DNA from: Paenibacillus sp. FSL R7-0345
GTDB lineage: Bacteria; Bacillota; Bacilli; Paenibacillales; Paenibacillaceae
Direction: 5' to 3'
Length of the DNA: 64,000 nt
NCBI RefSeq assembly: GCF_038595055.1
Contig: NZ_CP152002.1
Span: forward strand, 5,612,001-5,676,000
In this document: positions 18,396 to 27,058 of the stretch, one piece after another
Position numbering within the stretch: position 1 is the stretch's first letter
Layout: each line of letters begins with the position of its first letter
Notes under the pieces: model-generated
Told to the model about the DNA's origin: nothing
The model's database searches: none
Seen by the model: only the letters and a program-made list of their open reading frames with translations
Program-made: the position numbers and the translations under genes

Positions 18396-18456
18396 ATTTT
18401 GATAAAATATAACAATAACCCAGTAATAACCATTCTACCATCATTCACATGATAGG

Positions 18457-19239
18457 TCACCCCTTACGGGAAAAAAATCCGAACATTCTATGAAGCTTCT
18501 TGCCAGAATTACTATAAATAACTCGAATTAGCTCCTCGTTGTCGATGATTTTCTGCGAATTTTGGCGTAAATTGTCGCAAGCCACAGCACCCAGTTCCTT
18601 CTCCACAACCTTGAAAGCTTCACTAAGTCCAAAAGGACGATGATTGTTATCGTGTGCATCCGATGCGATAACATGAACTGCGTTTCTTCGGCACAGATCA
18701 ATCGACAATTTCTGCAGCTTGCTTCCAAAGGTTCCGGCCAGACTCTGGGCAGTCACCTGCCCTACTGCTCCCAGCTCTATCAATCTCTCAAGCTTGGCAG
18801 GATTACTGGCAACCTCAGCATTACGTTCAGGATGGGCGATAACCGGAACGAAGCCTTGAATGATCAGCTCGTGGCAGGTCTCCTCCATTGTGCGCGGCAC
18901 ACGCGAAGATGGCATTTCCAGCAGAATGTATCTTGTATTTGCCAGCGCCAGAAGTTCCCCCTGCCCCAAATCATCCAGCAGATCCCCGTAGACACGGATC
19001 TCCTGACCGGGAAGTACAAGCAGTGGAAGTCCAGCCTGCTGTATTCTATCATTTAGCAGCTCTACCGCTTGTCCGATAGTTGGGGCGGGATTCATATATA
19101 CTCCGTTCGCATGATGCGGTGTGGCAATAACTGTGGAAATACCATCCTTTACAGCATCCTGTGCCATGGCGAGGGCCGCTTCCCAGTCGACAGCACCATC
19201 ATCCATAAAAGGCAAAATGTGGCTATGAATATCTATCAT
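18457..19239 (-). CDS. PHP-family protein tyrosine phosphatase (CpsB/YwqE type)
   Basis: The protein has 260 residues. The metal-binding PHP motifs are all visible: MIDIHSH at the N-terminus, IATPHH near residue 42, a central PGQEI, HPERN near residue 137 and ASDAHD near residue 194. These co-ordinate the manganese cluster of CpsB/Wzb-like enzymes that dephosphorylate the tyrosine-rich tail of the BY-kinase. Here it lies upstream of the SLH gene instead of directly beside the kinase. The ribosome binding site is weak (AGGA only 4 nt before the ATG), so expression may be low. The cytoplasmic location and the role in polymer control follow from the family. Confidence 0.9.
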   Translation of the reverse strand: MIDIHSHILPFMDDGAVDWEAALAMAQDAVKDGISTVIATPHHANGVYMNPAPTIGQAVELLNDRIQQAGLPLLVLPGQEIRVYGDLLDDLGQGELLALANTRYILLEMPSSRVPRTMEETCHELIIQGFVPVIAHPERNAEVASNPAKLERLIELGAVGQVTAQSLAGTFGSKLQKLSIDLCRRNAVHVIASDAHDNNHRPFGLSEAFKVVEKELGAVACDNLRQNSQKIIDNEELIRVIYSNSGKKLHRMFGFFSRKG

Positions 19240-19344
19240 ATCCTATTTATCGGTCCTTTTCCAGTTTATTTGTATAGTTTCGTCAAAAAAATACAACCAT
19301 TTCACTAGGAAATGATTGCTAAAAATGAGTTTTAACTGTTTCTC

Positions 19345-19932
19345 TTAGGCTTCTAAGTAAAACATACTTTTTGCTATCAACGCAAGTTTTCTATCAATTT
19401 CAGCGAGTTCCTCATTAGACTGTACCTGATTACGATGATCCAGCAATCCGTCAGCCTTACGGCGCAGCTCGTTAATCTCACGCTCTATAGCATCTGATTT
19501 ATAAACATCCACTATCTCTGACAGGGAGTGCTTGTGCTGATAGATCAGCTTGCTGCCTGAAGCCGTCAATTCCGAAATCCGGCGCACTGATCCACGTTCA
19601 TAATAATAGATCATTGTAAAGCCTTTATAGATTCTGTTTACAGTCCCCGTTCCTTTATAGGTAACGAACAGCTTGCGGACAGCATTATTTAGATGTGCAT
19701 TAACCACACGGCAAGATAACGTACATACGTAGATTCCGTGCTTATTCTCGACTGTGAGGCGGACTTCCTCGCCCCCGGCCTCTTCAAGAACAATTACCTG
19801 TTCCCCGCCCCCTGCAACCTTTACCCGGTGGCTGATATAGCAGGTATCGGCTGTGAGCAGAAACTGGTTCATCTGAAACTCTGTCATCTGCAAAGTCACA
19901 TTTACATATTCTGTAGCCAAACGCTGAGCCAT
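19345..19932 (-). CDS. Conserved-looking protein of unknown function
   Basis: 195 residues when started at the second ATG, which has AGAGGG 6 nt upstream; the first ATG, two codons earlier, abuts that site. There is no signal peptide or membrane helix. The N-terminal 120 residues look beta-rich, and the C-terminal 45 residues (EREINELRRKADGLLDHRN onward) look like a charged coiled coil. I do not recognise a family. It lies between the tyrosine phosphatase and ysxC, all on the minus strand. The stop is about 105 nt upstream of the phosphatase start. Base composition is like the core genes, so it is probably resident and not acquired. Confidence 0.6.
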   Translation of the reverse strand: MAQRLATEYVNVTLQMTEFQMNQFLLTADTCYISHRVKVAGGGEQVIVLEEAGGEEVRLTVENKHGIYVCTLSCRVVNAHLNNAVRKLFVTYKGTGTVNRIYKGFTMIYYYERGSVRRISELTASGSKLIYQHKHSLSEIVDVYKSDAIEREINELRRKADGLLDHRNQVQSNEELAEIDRKLALIAKSMFYLEA

Positions 19933-20023
19933 AACCATCCCTCTATTCTTTGTAACAGCCTTTACAACGATTATACATGGATGAGTGCGGGTTATCTCAT
20001 GATTGGGAACAGCTTAATAAAAA

Positions 20024-20713
20024 TCAGGACTCGGCTTCCTCATCAGACAGTACTTCCTGACCGGCGGTTACATCATCTTCCGGTTCCCGCGGGTCCAAAG
20101 ACTCCTCATCTGACTGTTCCGTTTCATCAAATCTGCTGTACTCTTCAATTAGAGCCCACAGCTCATCCCGTCCAAGTCCAAGCTCGGACGAAAATGAAAT
20201 GAAATTATCGCCAGGCAATACGCCAAGCTCCTGCTTCATAATCTTGATATGCTTGGGCCAGCGTGTCTTGGGAATCTTGTCTGCCTTGGTCGCTACGACA
20301 CAGAGCGGCAGATCATAATGCTTAAGCCAGTCAAACATCATTTTATCATTCGCCGTCGGAGGATGACGCAGATCTACGACCAGCAGAATGAGCTTCAACG
20401 TCTCGCGCTCTTCCATGTACTTCTCAACCATTTTGCCCCATGAGGCCCGCTGGGTCTTGGATACCTTGGCATAACCGTATCCCGGAAAATCGACAAAATA
20501 CATATCCTGATTAACCCGGTAATAGTTCATATGCTGCGTCTTACCCGGTGTAGAACTGGTACGTGCGAGATTTTTACGGTTAATCATACGGTTAATAAGA
20601 GACGACTTCCCGACGTTGGAGCGCCCTGCCAGAGCAATCTCCGGCAAGGCATCCGTTGGATACTGGTCAGGGCCTACGGCGCTGATGATAAATTCGGCGT
20701 TGTTAACTTTCAA
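20024..20713 (-). CDS. ysxC: Ribosome biogenesis GTP-binding protein YsxC/YihA
   Basis: The protein has 229 residues. The GTPase motifs are clear: G1 is GRSNVGKSSLINRMI, G3 is DFPGYGYAKV and G4 is ATKADKI. YsxC acts late in assembly of the large ribosomal subunit and is usually essential in Firmicutes. It starts at TTG, 6 nt after GAAAGGAAG, and lies 14 nt downstream of lonA, the classic lonA-ysxC pair. Oddity: after the usual end near residue 193 there is an extra acidic tail of about 35 residues (many Glu and Asp, ending DEEAES) that is not part of the conserved fold. Confidence 0.95.
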   Translation of the reverse strand: MKVNNAEFIISAVGPDQYPTDALPEIALAGRSNVGKSSLINRMINRKNLARTSSTPGKTQHMNYYRVNQDMYFVDFPGYGYAKVSKTQRASWGKMVEKYMEERETLKLILLVVDLRHPPTANDKMMFDWLKHYDLPLCVVATKADKIPKTRWPKHIKIMKQELGVLPGDNFISFSSELGLGRDELWALIEEYSRFDETEQSDEESLDPREPEDDVTAGQEVLSDEEAES

Positions 20714-20727
20714 TTGGAACTTCCTTT

Positions 20728-23091
20728 CTAATGCACACTACTCGGCGCTTTACTGCTTAGGCTTGCCTGCTGATCTACAAGCGCATGCTGGAGTACCTGG
20801 TCCATGTGAGATACCGGTATAAACTCCACGTCATTACGTACGCTCTCAGGGATATCCTTGAGATCGCGTTCGTTGTCTTTAGGCAGCAGAATTTTTTTGT
20901 AGCCGGCCCGGTGGGCGGCCAGTGACTTCTCTTTGAGTCCGCCAATTGGCAGAACACGTCCGCGAAGCGTAATTTCACCAGTCATTGCTACATCCTTAGA
21001 GACATAACGTTTGGTGAGTGCAGAGATTAACGCTGTAGCAATTGTAATCCCCGCAGACGGTCCATCCTTAGGTATGGCACCCTCCGGTATATGGATGTGG
21101 ATATCGTTCTTCTCGTGGAAGTCCGGGGCGAGTCCCAGCTCCTCTGCCTTGGAACGGGTATAGCTGAATGCAGCCTGCGCGGATTCCTTCATGACATCGC
21201 CCAGTTTACCGGTAAGCGTCAGCTTGCCTGTTCCCTGAACGACCGTTACTTCGATCAGCAGTGTGTCGCCGCCGACTTCAGTCCAAGCCAGCCCAGTTAC
21301 GGTTCCGATCTGGTCCTCCAGCTCAGCCATTCCATAACGGAACTTGGATTCACCTAAGTAATCCTTAACTTCTGCCGGAAGGACCGTAACATTATCCTTC
21401 TCACTGGATACAATCTGCTTCGCAGCCTTACGGCAGAGTGCAGCTATTTGCTGTTCCAGGTTACGCACTCCGGATTCACGGGTGTATTCGCGGACAATTT
21501 TCAGCAGAGTATCATCTTCAATTACTAACTGTGCATCTTCCAGGCCGTGATTCTTGCGCTGCTTCGGCAGCAGGTAGCGGCTTGCAATCTGCAGCTTCTC
21601 AAGCTCCGTATAGCCGGGGATATACAGCATCTCCATCCGGTCGAGCAGCGGACGGGGGATGTTGTGTACCGCATTTGCTGTAGTCACGAACATAACCTTC
21701 GAAAGGTCGAACGGCAGCTCCACGAAGTGGTCGCTGAACGTATTGTTCTGTTCGGGATCAAGTACTTCGAGCAAGGCTGCGGACGGGTCGCCGCGGAAGT
21801 CAGAAGCCATCTTGTCGATTTCATCGAGCAGGAAGACCGGATTAAGGCTTCCGGCTGTCTTCATTCCTTGAATGATCCGGCCGGGCATTGCACCGACATA
21901 AGTACGGCGGTGGCCGCGGATCTCAGCTTCATCACGCACACCGCCAAGTGAAATGCGGACGAACTTACGATTCAGTGAACGGGCAATGGAGCGTGCCAGT
22001 GAGGTTTTGCCGACACCCGGAGGTCCAACCAGACAGAGAATCGGCCCCTTCAATTCCTTGACCAGCTTCTGCACAGCCAAGTATTCCAGGACGCGTTCCT
22101 TAGGCTTCTCAAGGCCATAGTGATCGGCATCCAGCACCTGTTCCGCTTTTACAATATCAAGATCATCTTCCGTCTCTTCACTCCAGGGCAGACCAAGCAG
22201 CCAATCCACATAGTTGCGGATAACGCTGCCTTCGGCCGAGCTTGCCGGCATTTTCTCCAGACGGTCGATTTCCTTCTCAATCTTCTCCTGTACCCGCTCC
22301 GGCAGGTTCTTCTCCTGCATTTGCGAGCGTAGCTCTTCGGCTTCACCAGCCCGGCCTTCCTTCTCACCGAGCTCCTTCTGGATCGCTTTCATCTGCTCGC
22401 GCAGATAATATTCCTTCTGGGTCTTCTCCATCTGCTTCTTCACGCGCTGGTTAATCTTACGCTCAAGCTCCAGCACTTCACGCTCATTATTGAGAATGTC
22501 GAGCAGCTTCTCCAGACGTTTGCTGACATCGATGGTTTCCAGAATCTCCTGCTTATCCTTGATCTTCAGCGCCAGGTGGCTTGTAATGACATCAGCCAGA
22601 CGCCCAGGCTCTTCAATATCGGATACAGCTGCCAGAGTCTCTGGAGTAACCTTTTTGGATAGAGTAATGTAATGCTCAAATTGGCTGAGCACCGTACGCA
22701 TCAAGGCGTCGCTCTCCTGATCGACATCCTCCTGCTCCGGCAGCTCGCGTGCCATAACCTCGTAAAACTCCTCATTATCCGTATAATGAATAATTTCGGC
22801 CCGTTCCACTCCTTCAACCAGCACACGGATTGTGCCGTTCGGAAGCTTCAGCATCTGCCGCACGTTGGCGACGGTACCGACCCGAAAAATATCTTCTTGT
22901 CCAGGCTCCTCAATATTCACTTCTGACTGGGAGCAGAGGAGGATCAGGTTATCTTCAACCATAGCTTTTTCCAGTGCACGAACGGACTTCTCGCGCCCTA
23001 CATCAAGGTGCAGAACCATGCTAGGGTACACAAGAAGACCTCTAAGCGGCAATAAAGGAAAACGACGACCTTTGGATTTATTGGGTATCAT
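20728..23091 (-). CDS. lonA: ATP-dependent Lon protease, LonA type
   Basis: 787 residues from the ATG that follows GGGAGGTG by 8 nt; the frame is open nine codons further upstream but includes the ribosome binding site. Domain order is the LAN substrate-binding domain (FPLLPLRGLLVYPSM onward), a coiled-coil linker, the AAA+ module with GPPGVGKTSLARS and FLLDEIDKM, then the serine-lysine protease domain with PKDGPSAGI carrying the catalytic Ser. It is a cytoplasmic hexamer that degrades misfolded and regulatory proteins. It precedes ysxC as in other Bacillales, but lonB is displaced by a 2.1-kb A/T-rich island. Confidence 0.97.
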   Translation of the reverse strand: MIPNKSKGRRFPLLPLRGLLVYPSMVLHLDVGREKSVRALEKAMVEDNLILLCSQSEVNIEEPGQEDIFRVGTVANVRQMLKLPNGTIRVLVEGVERAEIIHYTDNEEFYEVMARELPEQEDVDQESDALMRTVLSQFEHYITLSKKVTPETLAAVSDIEEPGRLADVITSHLALKIKDKQEILETIDVSKRLEKLLDILNNEREVLELERKINQRVKKQMEKTQKEYYLREQMKAIQKELGEKEGRAGEAEELRSQMQEKNLPERVQEKIEKEIDRLEKMPASSAEGSVIRNYVDWLLGLPWSEETEDDLDIVKAEQVLDADHYGLEKPKERVLEYLAVQKLVKELKGPILCLVGPPGVGKTSLARSIARSLNRKFVRISLGGVRDEAEIRGHRRTYVGAMPGRIIQGMKTAGSLNPVFLLDEIDKMASDFRGDPSAALLEVLDPEQNNTFSDHFVELPFDLSKVMFVTTANAVHNIPRPLLDRMEMLYIPGYTELEKLQIASRYLLPKQRKNHGLEDAQLVIEDDTLLKIVREYTRESGVRNLEQQIAALCRKAAKQIVSSEKDNVTVLPAEVKDYLGESKFRYGMAELEDQIGTVTGLAWTEVGGDTLLIEVTVVQGTGKLTLTGKLGDVMKESAQAAFSYTRSKAEELGLAPDFHEKNDIHIHIPEGAIPKDGPSAGITIATALISALTKRYVSKDVAMTGEITLRGRVLPIGGLKEKSLAAHRAGYKKILLPKDNERDLKDIPESVRNDVEFIPVSHMDQVLQHALVDQQASLSSKAPSSVH

Positions 23092-23352
23092 CGCTTTCGC
23101 ACCTCCCATGGTTCTCAAGTTATGTCATATACATCATTTTAACAAAAGCAGGTTGAAAACACCAACTGGGTACTGACAACTTCAAGATAAAACCTTATCC
23201 TTAAACTACGTTTAAATTATCAAAGACATTCTACACGTTGTATATAACGTTATTGTTAACTCTTCCTTTCCTGAGTATGCTCCTTAAGTACCTAGCTATT
23301 CACAGTTTCATTAATATTAAATCATCCAATAGGTAGTCATAAAAAAAGAAAA

Positions 23353-23375
23353 AACGAAGGATACCCCCTCCGTTT
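23353..23375 (-). terminator. Terminator after the acetyltransferase gene
   Basis: On the minus strand AACGGAGG pairs with CCTTCGTT (one G-U pair) around a short loop, followed by a T-rich tract. It lies 15 nt past the stop of the NeuD/PglD-like gene and ends its transcript before lonA. Confidence 0.75.
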
Positions 23376-23389
23376 ATTGGATTTCTGAT

Positions 23390-24037
23390 TTATGAATGTT
23401 CTGCATTATCAAGCTCTCTCGTCACTCTCGCCGGATTCCCGAATGCAACTACGTTACTTGGTATATCCCTCACCACAATTGAACCCGCTCCAATAATTGA
23501 GTTTTCTCCTAGTGACAGTCCTTGAATTACTCTCGACCCTATACCTACTTGTGTGTACTCCCCAACCGTCACGTTTCCAGCTATATTCACACCTGGGCAA
23601 ATATCTGCACCATGACAGACAACTGTATCATGCCCGATGGTTGCACCACTATTAATTATCGAGTAATCATTAATCACTGAATCTACACCAACCACTACAC
23701 CCGGAGCAATAAACAAACCTTTCCCAAGTTTCGCAGAATCATATATATTCGCTTTTGGATGAATCGCATTCACACATTCAAAAGGTTCATCTTTTAAATA
23801 GTCAGCAATATCCTTTCTAACTTTGTTATTTCCTATCCCGATAAACACGCCTGTTACTCCAGCGTCTTTTAATGAATCTAACTGTTCCCTCCCCCCTACA
23901 ACAGGAAGATCTTTAATGATATCTCCATGTCTGTTCAAATCATCGTCAAGAAACCCCACTACTTCATAACCCGTTATTTGCAATATCTCCATAGCAACTT
24001 TTGCATGACCTCCCGAACCAAACACAACCACTTTCAT
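23390..24037 (-). CDS. NeuD/PglD-family sugar O/N-acetyltransferase
   Basis: About 215 residues from the ATG that follows AGGTGA by 6 nt. The N-terminal Rossmann-like part has KVVVFGSGGHAKV and GFLDDD. The C-terminal part is a left-handed beta-helix with hexapeptide repeats (IINSGATIGHDTVV and ICPGVNIAGNVTVG) containing the catalytic His of IGHD. PglD and NeuD acetylate amino or hydroxyl groups of bacillosamine or sialic acid. The gene is A/T-rich and lies between lonA and lonB, away from other glycan genes. It could serve the EpsC product of the exopolysaccharide operon, although no matching aminotransferase is visible in the window. Confidence 0.85.
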   Translation of the reverse strand: MKVVVFGSGGHAKVAMEILQITGYEVVGFLDDDLNRHGDIIKDLPVVGGREQLDSLKDAGVTGVFIGIGNNKVRKDIADYLKDEPFECVNAIHPKANIYDSAKLGKGLFIAPGVVVGVDSVINDYSIINSGATIGHDTVVCHGADICPGVNIAGNVTVGEYTQVGIGSRVIQGLSLGENSIIGAGSIVVRDIPSNVVAFGNPARVTRELDNAEHS

Positions 24038-24321
24038 TAATATCACCTAATCTGTCGAATTTTGTAGAATATATTATAGCACATAAAGTATACATTTCTC
24101 TTCCTTTCACTTTAACTTTAAGGATTTATTCAGTTTATTTGAGTTTTAGCATTAATAAAAATAATTATCCTCATTATTTCCCCTTATTTAAATTCCAATT
24201 ATTTCTAAATAAAACAAAAACATTTAATAATACAAACCAAAGAATAGTCGACACAGTATGACAGCTTTCCCATTTCCATAAGAGTATAATATTCATCAGC
24301 TTACTAAAAAGGGTGGTTTTT

Positions 24322-24489
24322 TTGAAGAATACTCAAATACAGAACATACAACTACGACGATTAATCCGATACTTCTTAAATGTCGCCAGCGTTGAGCAAT
24401 TAGAAACTTTATCGAGTGTCCTTGATAGATGTATAGAGAAGCGAAAAATCAAGCAATCCCACGATTTCAGCAAAGAGCATACATTATAA
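24322..24489 (+). CDS. Small protein, 55 residues, unknown function
   Basis: A TTG-started frame preceded by GGGTGG encodes 55 residues beginning MKNTQIQNIQLRRLIRYF and ending SKEHTL. It is basic and probably helical, with no membrane segment. A rho-independent terminator follows 17 nt after the stop, which supports a real short transcription unit. It is the only plus-strand gene in the A/T-rich island between lonA and lonB. I do not recognise the family; small regulatory or sporulation proteins have this size, but nothing specific points there. Confidence 0.55.
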   Translation: MKNTQIQNIQLRRLIRYFLNVASVEQLETLSSVLDRCIEKRKIKQSHDFSKEHTL

Positions 24490-24505
24490 AGTTTTATTCA
24501 GGTCA

Positions 24506-24542
24506 GAGGAGGGTTCTTTTAATAAAAAACCCTTCTTTTTCT
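24506..24542 (+). terminator. Terminator after the 55-residue gene
   Basis: GGAGGGTT pairs with AACCCTTC (one G-U pair) around a 12-nt A/T loop, followed by a run of T. It reads in the plus direction. Confidence 0.75.
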
Positions 24543-24593
24543 TAACGAATCTAAACCTGTTATGGGGGATCCCCTGCTACACAGTTTCAACCC

Positions 24594-24617
24594 AAAAAAA
24601 AGACGCCTCACGGCGTC
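24594..24617 (-). terminator. Terminator overlapping the 3' end of the 51-residue gene
   Basis: On the minus strand GACGCC, the loop GTGA and GGCGTC are followed by eight T residues. The TGA stop codon of the small gene sits inside the four-base loop, so the gene ends within its own terminator hairpin. Confidence 0.85.
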
Positions 24618-24763
24618 CGGCTCAATCTATATGATCTATAAGAATACTCACGGGCTTTCATTAGCAGTTCCATCCGTTTCTCGGGAACCAGGCAGTCTGC
24701 ATAAAGCGTTTCATAATATCCGGCGAGTAAATCATTCCATTTCCGTCTTAGTTCGTGTAACAT
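24608..24763 (-). CDS. Small protein, 51 residues, unknown function
   Basis: The frame MLHELRRKWNDLLAGYYE to SYRLSRTP is preceded by GGGGG seven bases before the ATG; an in-frame ATG two codons earlier abuts the site. It is basic and rich in Tyr, Leu and Arg, probably two helices, with one Cys and no membrane segment. The stop codon lies in the loop of a strong terminator, so start signal and end signal both fit a genuine small gene. The family is not recognised. Confidence 0.65.
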   Translation of the reverse strand: MLHELRRKWNDLLAGYYETLYADCLVPEKRMELLMKAREYSYRSYRLSRTP

Positions 24764-24844
24764 GAGCATCCCCCTTTGCTGGATTGTCAGTATAGATCAT
24801 TAACCAAATCTATGAGGGATTAAGCGCAAATATGCCCGCAGCAC

Positions 24845-24871
24845 AAAAAAGCCGGACACCCTGTGTCCGGC
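24845..24871 (-). terminator. Terminator after the small membrane-protein gene
   Basis: On the minus strand a perfect 9-bp stem (GCCGGACAC with GTGTCCGGC, 3-nt loop) is followed by six T residues. It lies about 35 nt past the stop of the 47-residue gene. Confidence 0.88.
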
Positions 24872-24906
24872 TCTTTGGCACTTACATAATAATCGTGAAC
24901 ACTGAT

Positions 24907-25050
24907 CTATTGGCTCGTATACCAATGATCGGTTAACTCCGGCCCTATTCCGAGAATATTTGCTTTAACCGGCAGCAGGAAAGAAAGGATGATTAGCAAA
25001 ATAATCAGAAAAGCAATGATGTACTTGTTATGTATTAACTTATTCAACAT
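24907..25050 (-). CDS. Small single-pass membrane protein, 47 residues
   Basis: AGGAG lies 5 nt before the ATG. The protein starts MLNKLIHNKY and continues with one hydrophobic helix (IIAFLIILLIILSFLLPV), then a short polar tail ending HWYTSQ. The positive N-terminus suggests Nin-Cout topology. A strong terminator follows. It is immediately downstream of lonB in the same direction, but lonB has its own terminator (25135-25163), so this is probably a separate unit. Function unknown; single-helix proteins of this size often modulate membrane enzymes. Confidence 0.68.
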   Translation of the reverse strand: MLNKLIHNKYIIAFLIILLIILSFLLPVKANILGIGPELTDHWYTSQ

Positions 25051-25134
25051 GCGCACTCCTATTTGATAATTTCACCTTATACAATATCCTTAGTTTACCA
25101 TTTTGTATGTAAAATTTGCTACTTTTACAATAAA

Positions 25135-25163
25135 ATAAGGCTGCTCCGCAGAGACAGCCTTAT
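25135..25163 (-). terminator. lonB terminator
   Basis: On the minus strand ATAAGGCTG pairs with CAGCCTTAT around an 11-nt loop, followed by a T-rich tract. It begins 17 nt after the lonB stop. Confidence 0.85.
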
Positions 25164-25179
25164 ATCATGCCACAACTTC

Positions 25180-26886
25180 CTACGCCTGTGCACTCTCCCC
25201 GGCAGCATCCGCCTTGAGCAGCGAAGCCGAGGAGAACGTCTCGCCCGACACAGCCGGTAGGCGGACGTCGGCGGTGCCGGCGCCGAATAGATGGCGGAAC
25301 ACCTCGTCGACAGTGTCGACGGGGATGACCTGGAGCGGGGCAACATCGGCGAATAGGGACTGCCAGTTGTCTTTAGGGATAAAGACAGTAGTTGCGCCGG
25401 CCTGGAAGGCAGCCTCGACCTTGGCGATGACGCCGCCGACCGGCTTCACACGGCCGTGAATGCCGATCTCACCGGTGATGGCAACGGTATTGTCTACCGG
25501 CAGCTGGCGGATGGCTGAGACGATGGCTACAGCCATTGCGACGCCCGCTGACGGGCCGTCGATCGGTGTGCCGCCCGGGAAGTTCACATGCAGGTCGTAG
25601 CAGTCCGGCTCCAGGTTCATCATCCGCAGCACGGTAAGGACGTTCTCGACCGAGCCCTTGGCCATACTCTTACGGCGGATTGTTCGTGAGCCGCCGCCAA
25701 TTTCTTCTTCGTCGACGACACCAGTGATGTTCAGTCTGCCCTGCCCGTTCTTTGCAGGTGCGGCAGATACCTCAATCTCCAGCAGTGTGCCCATACCGGG
25801 GCCGTAGACGGCCAGCCCGTTAACCAGTCCGATCTGCGGGGAGGTCGGGATCTTGCGCTCGGTGCGCAGCGGCAGCTGGCTGCTGCCGGCTACCCATTCG
25901 ACTTCAGCGGCACTCAGCGTGTCCCGCTGCTCGGTCAGCGCCAGCCCGGCGGCCAGCTGGATCATATTCACGGCTTCGCGGCCGTTTGTCGCGTACTGCT
26001 GGACTACAGCCACCGCCTCCGGACTCGGCTTTAGGCCGATCTTCTGGATCGCATCCCGGGCGATCACCTCAATCTCCTCCGGCAGCAGCGGCCGGAAGTA
26101 GATCTCCATGCAGCGGGAACGCAGGGCCGGTGATATTTCATCCGGTGACCGCGTTGTGGCTCCTACCAGCCGGAAATCGGCAGGCAGGCCATTTTGAAAA
26201 ATGTCATGGATATAAGCCGGCGTATTACTGTCCTCCGAATTATAGTAGGCACTCTCCAGCAGCACCTTGCGGTCCTCCAGCACCTTGAGCAGCTTGTTCA
26301 TCTGGATGGGATGCAGCTCACCAATCTCGTCCAGGAACAGGATGCCCCCATGCGCCTTCGTCACTGCCCCCGGCTTCGGCTGCGGTACTCCGGCAATACC
26401 CATCGCCCCCGCGCCCTGATAAATAGGATCATGCACCGAACCGATCAGCGGATCGGCAATCCCCCGTTCGTCAAAACGCGCCGTAGTCGCATCAATCTCC
26501 GTAAATTTGGCATCATGCTTAAAAGGCGAGAGCGCGTTCTTCTTCGCCTCTTCCATCACGACCCGGGCTGCCGCAGTTTTGCCGACTCCCGGCGGCCCGT
26601 AGATGATCACATGCTGGGGATTCGCGCTGCAGAGCGCCGCTTTGAGCGCGCGCAGCCCGTCCTTTTGCCCGACGATATCTCCTATTGTTGCCGGTCGCGT
26701 CTTCTCCGAAAGCGGTTTGGTCAGGGAGATCATCCGCATTTTCCGCAGCTTATCCAGCTCCTTGCGCGACTCCCGGTCCACCGCGGTCTTGTTGGTCTTT
26801 TGTCCACGCAGCAGATTCCAAAAATAAACGCCGATAACCAGCGCGAAAAAGAGCTGCACGATCATCAGCAATATACCTAATTGCAT
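25180..26886 (-). CDS. lonB: ATP-dependent protease LonB (membrane-anchored, sporulation-type)
   Basis: The protein has 568 residues. An N-terminal membrane helix (LLMIVQLFFALVIGVYFW) replaces the LAN domain of LonA. The AAA+ module has GPPGVGKTAAARV and LFLDEIGEL, and the Lon protease domain has PIDGPSAGVAM with the catalytic Ser and a Lys in VKPVGGVIAK. This is the LonB architecture that in Bacillus subtilis is produced in the forespore. AGGAGGGTG lies before the ATG. The upstream region holds an imperfect inverted repeat (GGCTA...TAGCC, 26931-26953) over a possible -10 element. It is divergent from the gerA operon, which also acts in the spore. Confidence 0.95.
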   Translation of the reverse strand: MQLGILLMIVQLFFALVIGVYFWNLLRGQKTNKTAVDRESRKELDKLRKMRMISLTKPLSEKTRPATIGDIVGQKDGLRALKAALCSANPQHVIIYGPPGVGKTAAARVVMEEAKKNALSPFKHDAKFTEIDATTARFDERGIADPLIGSVHDPIYQGAGAMGIAGVPQPKPGAVTKAHGGILFLDEIGELHPIQMNKLLKVLEDRKVLLESAYYNSEDSNTPAYIHDIFQNGLPADFRLVGATTRSPDEISPALRSRCMEIYFRPLLPEEIEVIARDAIQKIGLKPSPEAVAVVQQYATNGREAVNMIQLAAGLALTEQRDTLSAAEVEWVAGSSQLPLRTERKIPTSPQIGLVNGLAVYGPGMGTLLEIEVSAAPAKNGQGRLNITGVVDEEEIGGGSRTIRRKSMAKGSVENVLTVLRMMNLEPDCYDLHVNFPGGTPIDGPSAGVAMAVAIVSAIRQLPVDNTVAITGEIGIHGRVKPVGGVIAKVEAAFQAGATTVFIPKDNWQSLFADVAPLQVIPVDTVDEVFRHLFGAGTADVRLPAVSGETFSSASLLKADAAGESAQA

Positions 26887-26983
26887 AGGTCACCCTCCTG
26901 TTTCATTCATTTCTATCTGTTCGGCTCTTTTGGCTACTACTTGGTAGTATAGCCGTTTAGGAAATTCGTAAACGCCGCAGAGG

Positions 26984-27015
26984 GGATTTGCGCTGCACTA
27001 TTTTTTTGCATACTA
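26984..27015 (+). promoter_or_regulatory. Candidate sigma-G-type promoter of the germination operon
   Basis: CATACTA at 27009-27015 matches the forespore sigma-G -10 consensus, about 30 nt upstream of the gerA ribosome binding site. The corresponding -35 region around 26984-26990 (GGGATTTG) is weak. Forespore control is expected from the function of the operon, but the call rests mainly on the -10 match. Confidence 0.4.
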
Positions 27016-27058
27016 CCCTATCCAGGCGGAAATACTGAGCGGACAGGAGGAGATGGAA

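Noticed and set aside
23236..23251. ACGTT/AACGT palindrome upstream of lonA as an operator
   Set aside because: Arms of only 5 bp in A/T-rich sequence, too short to separate from chance.
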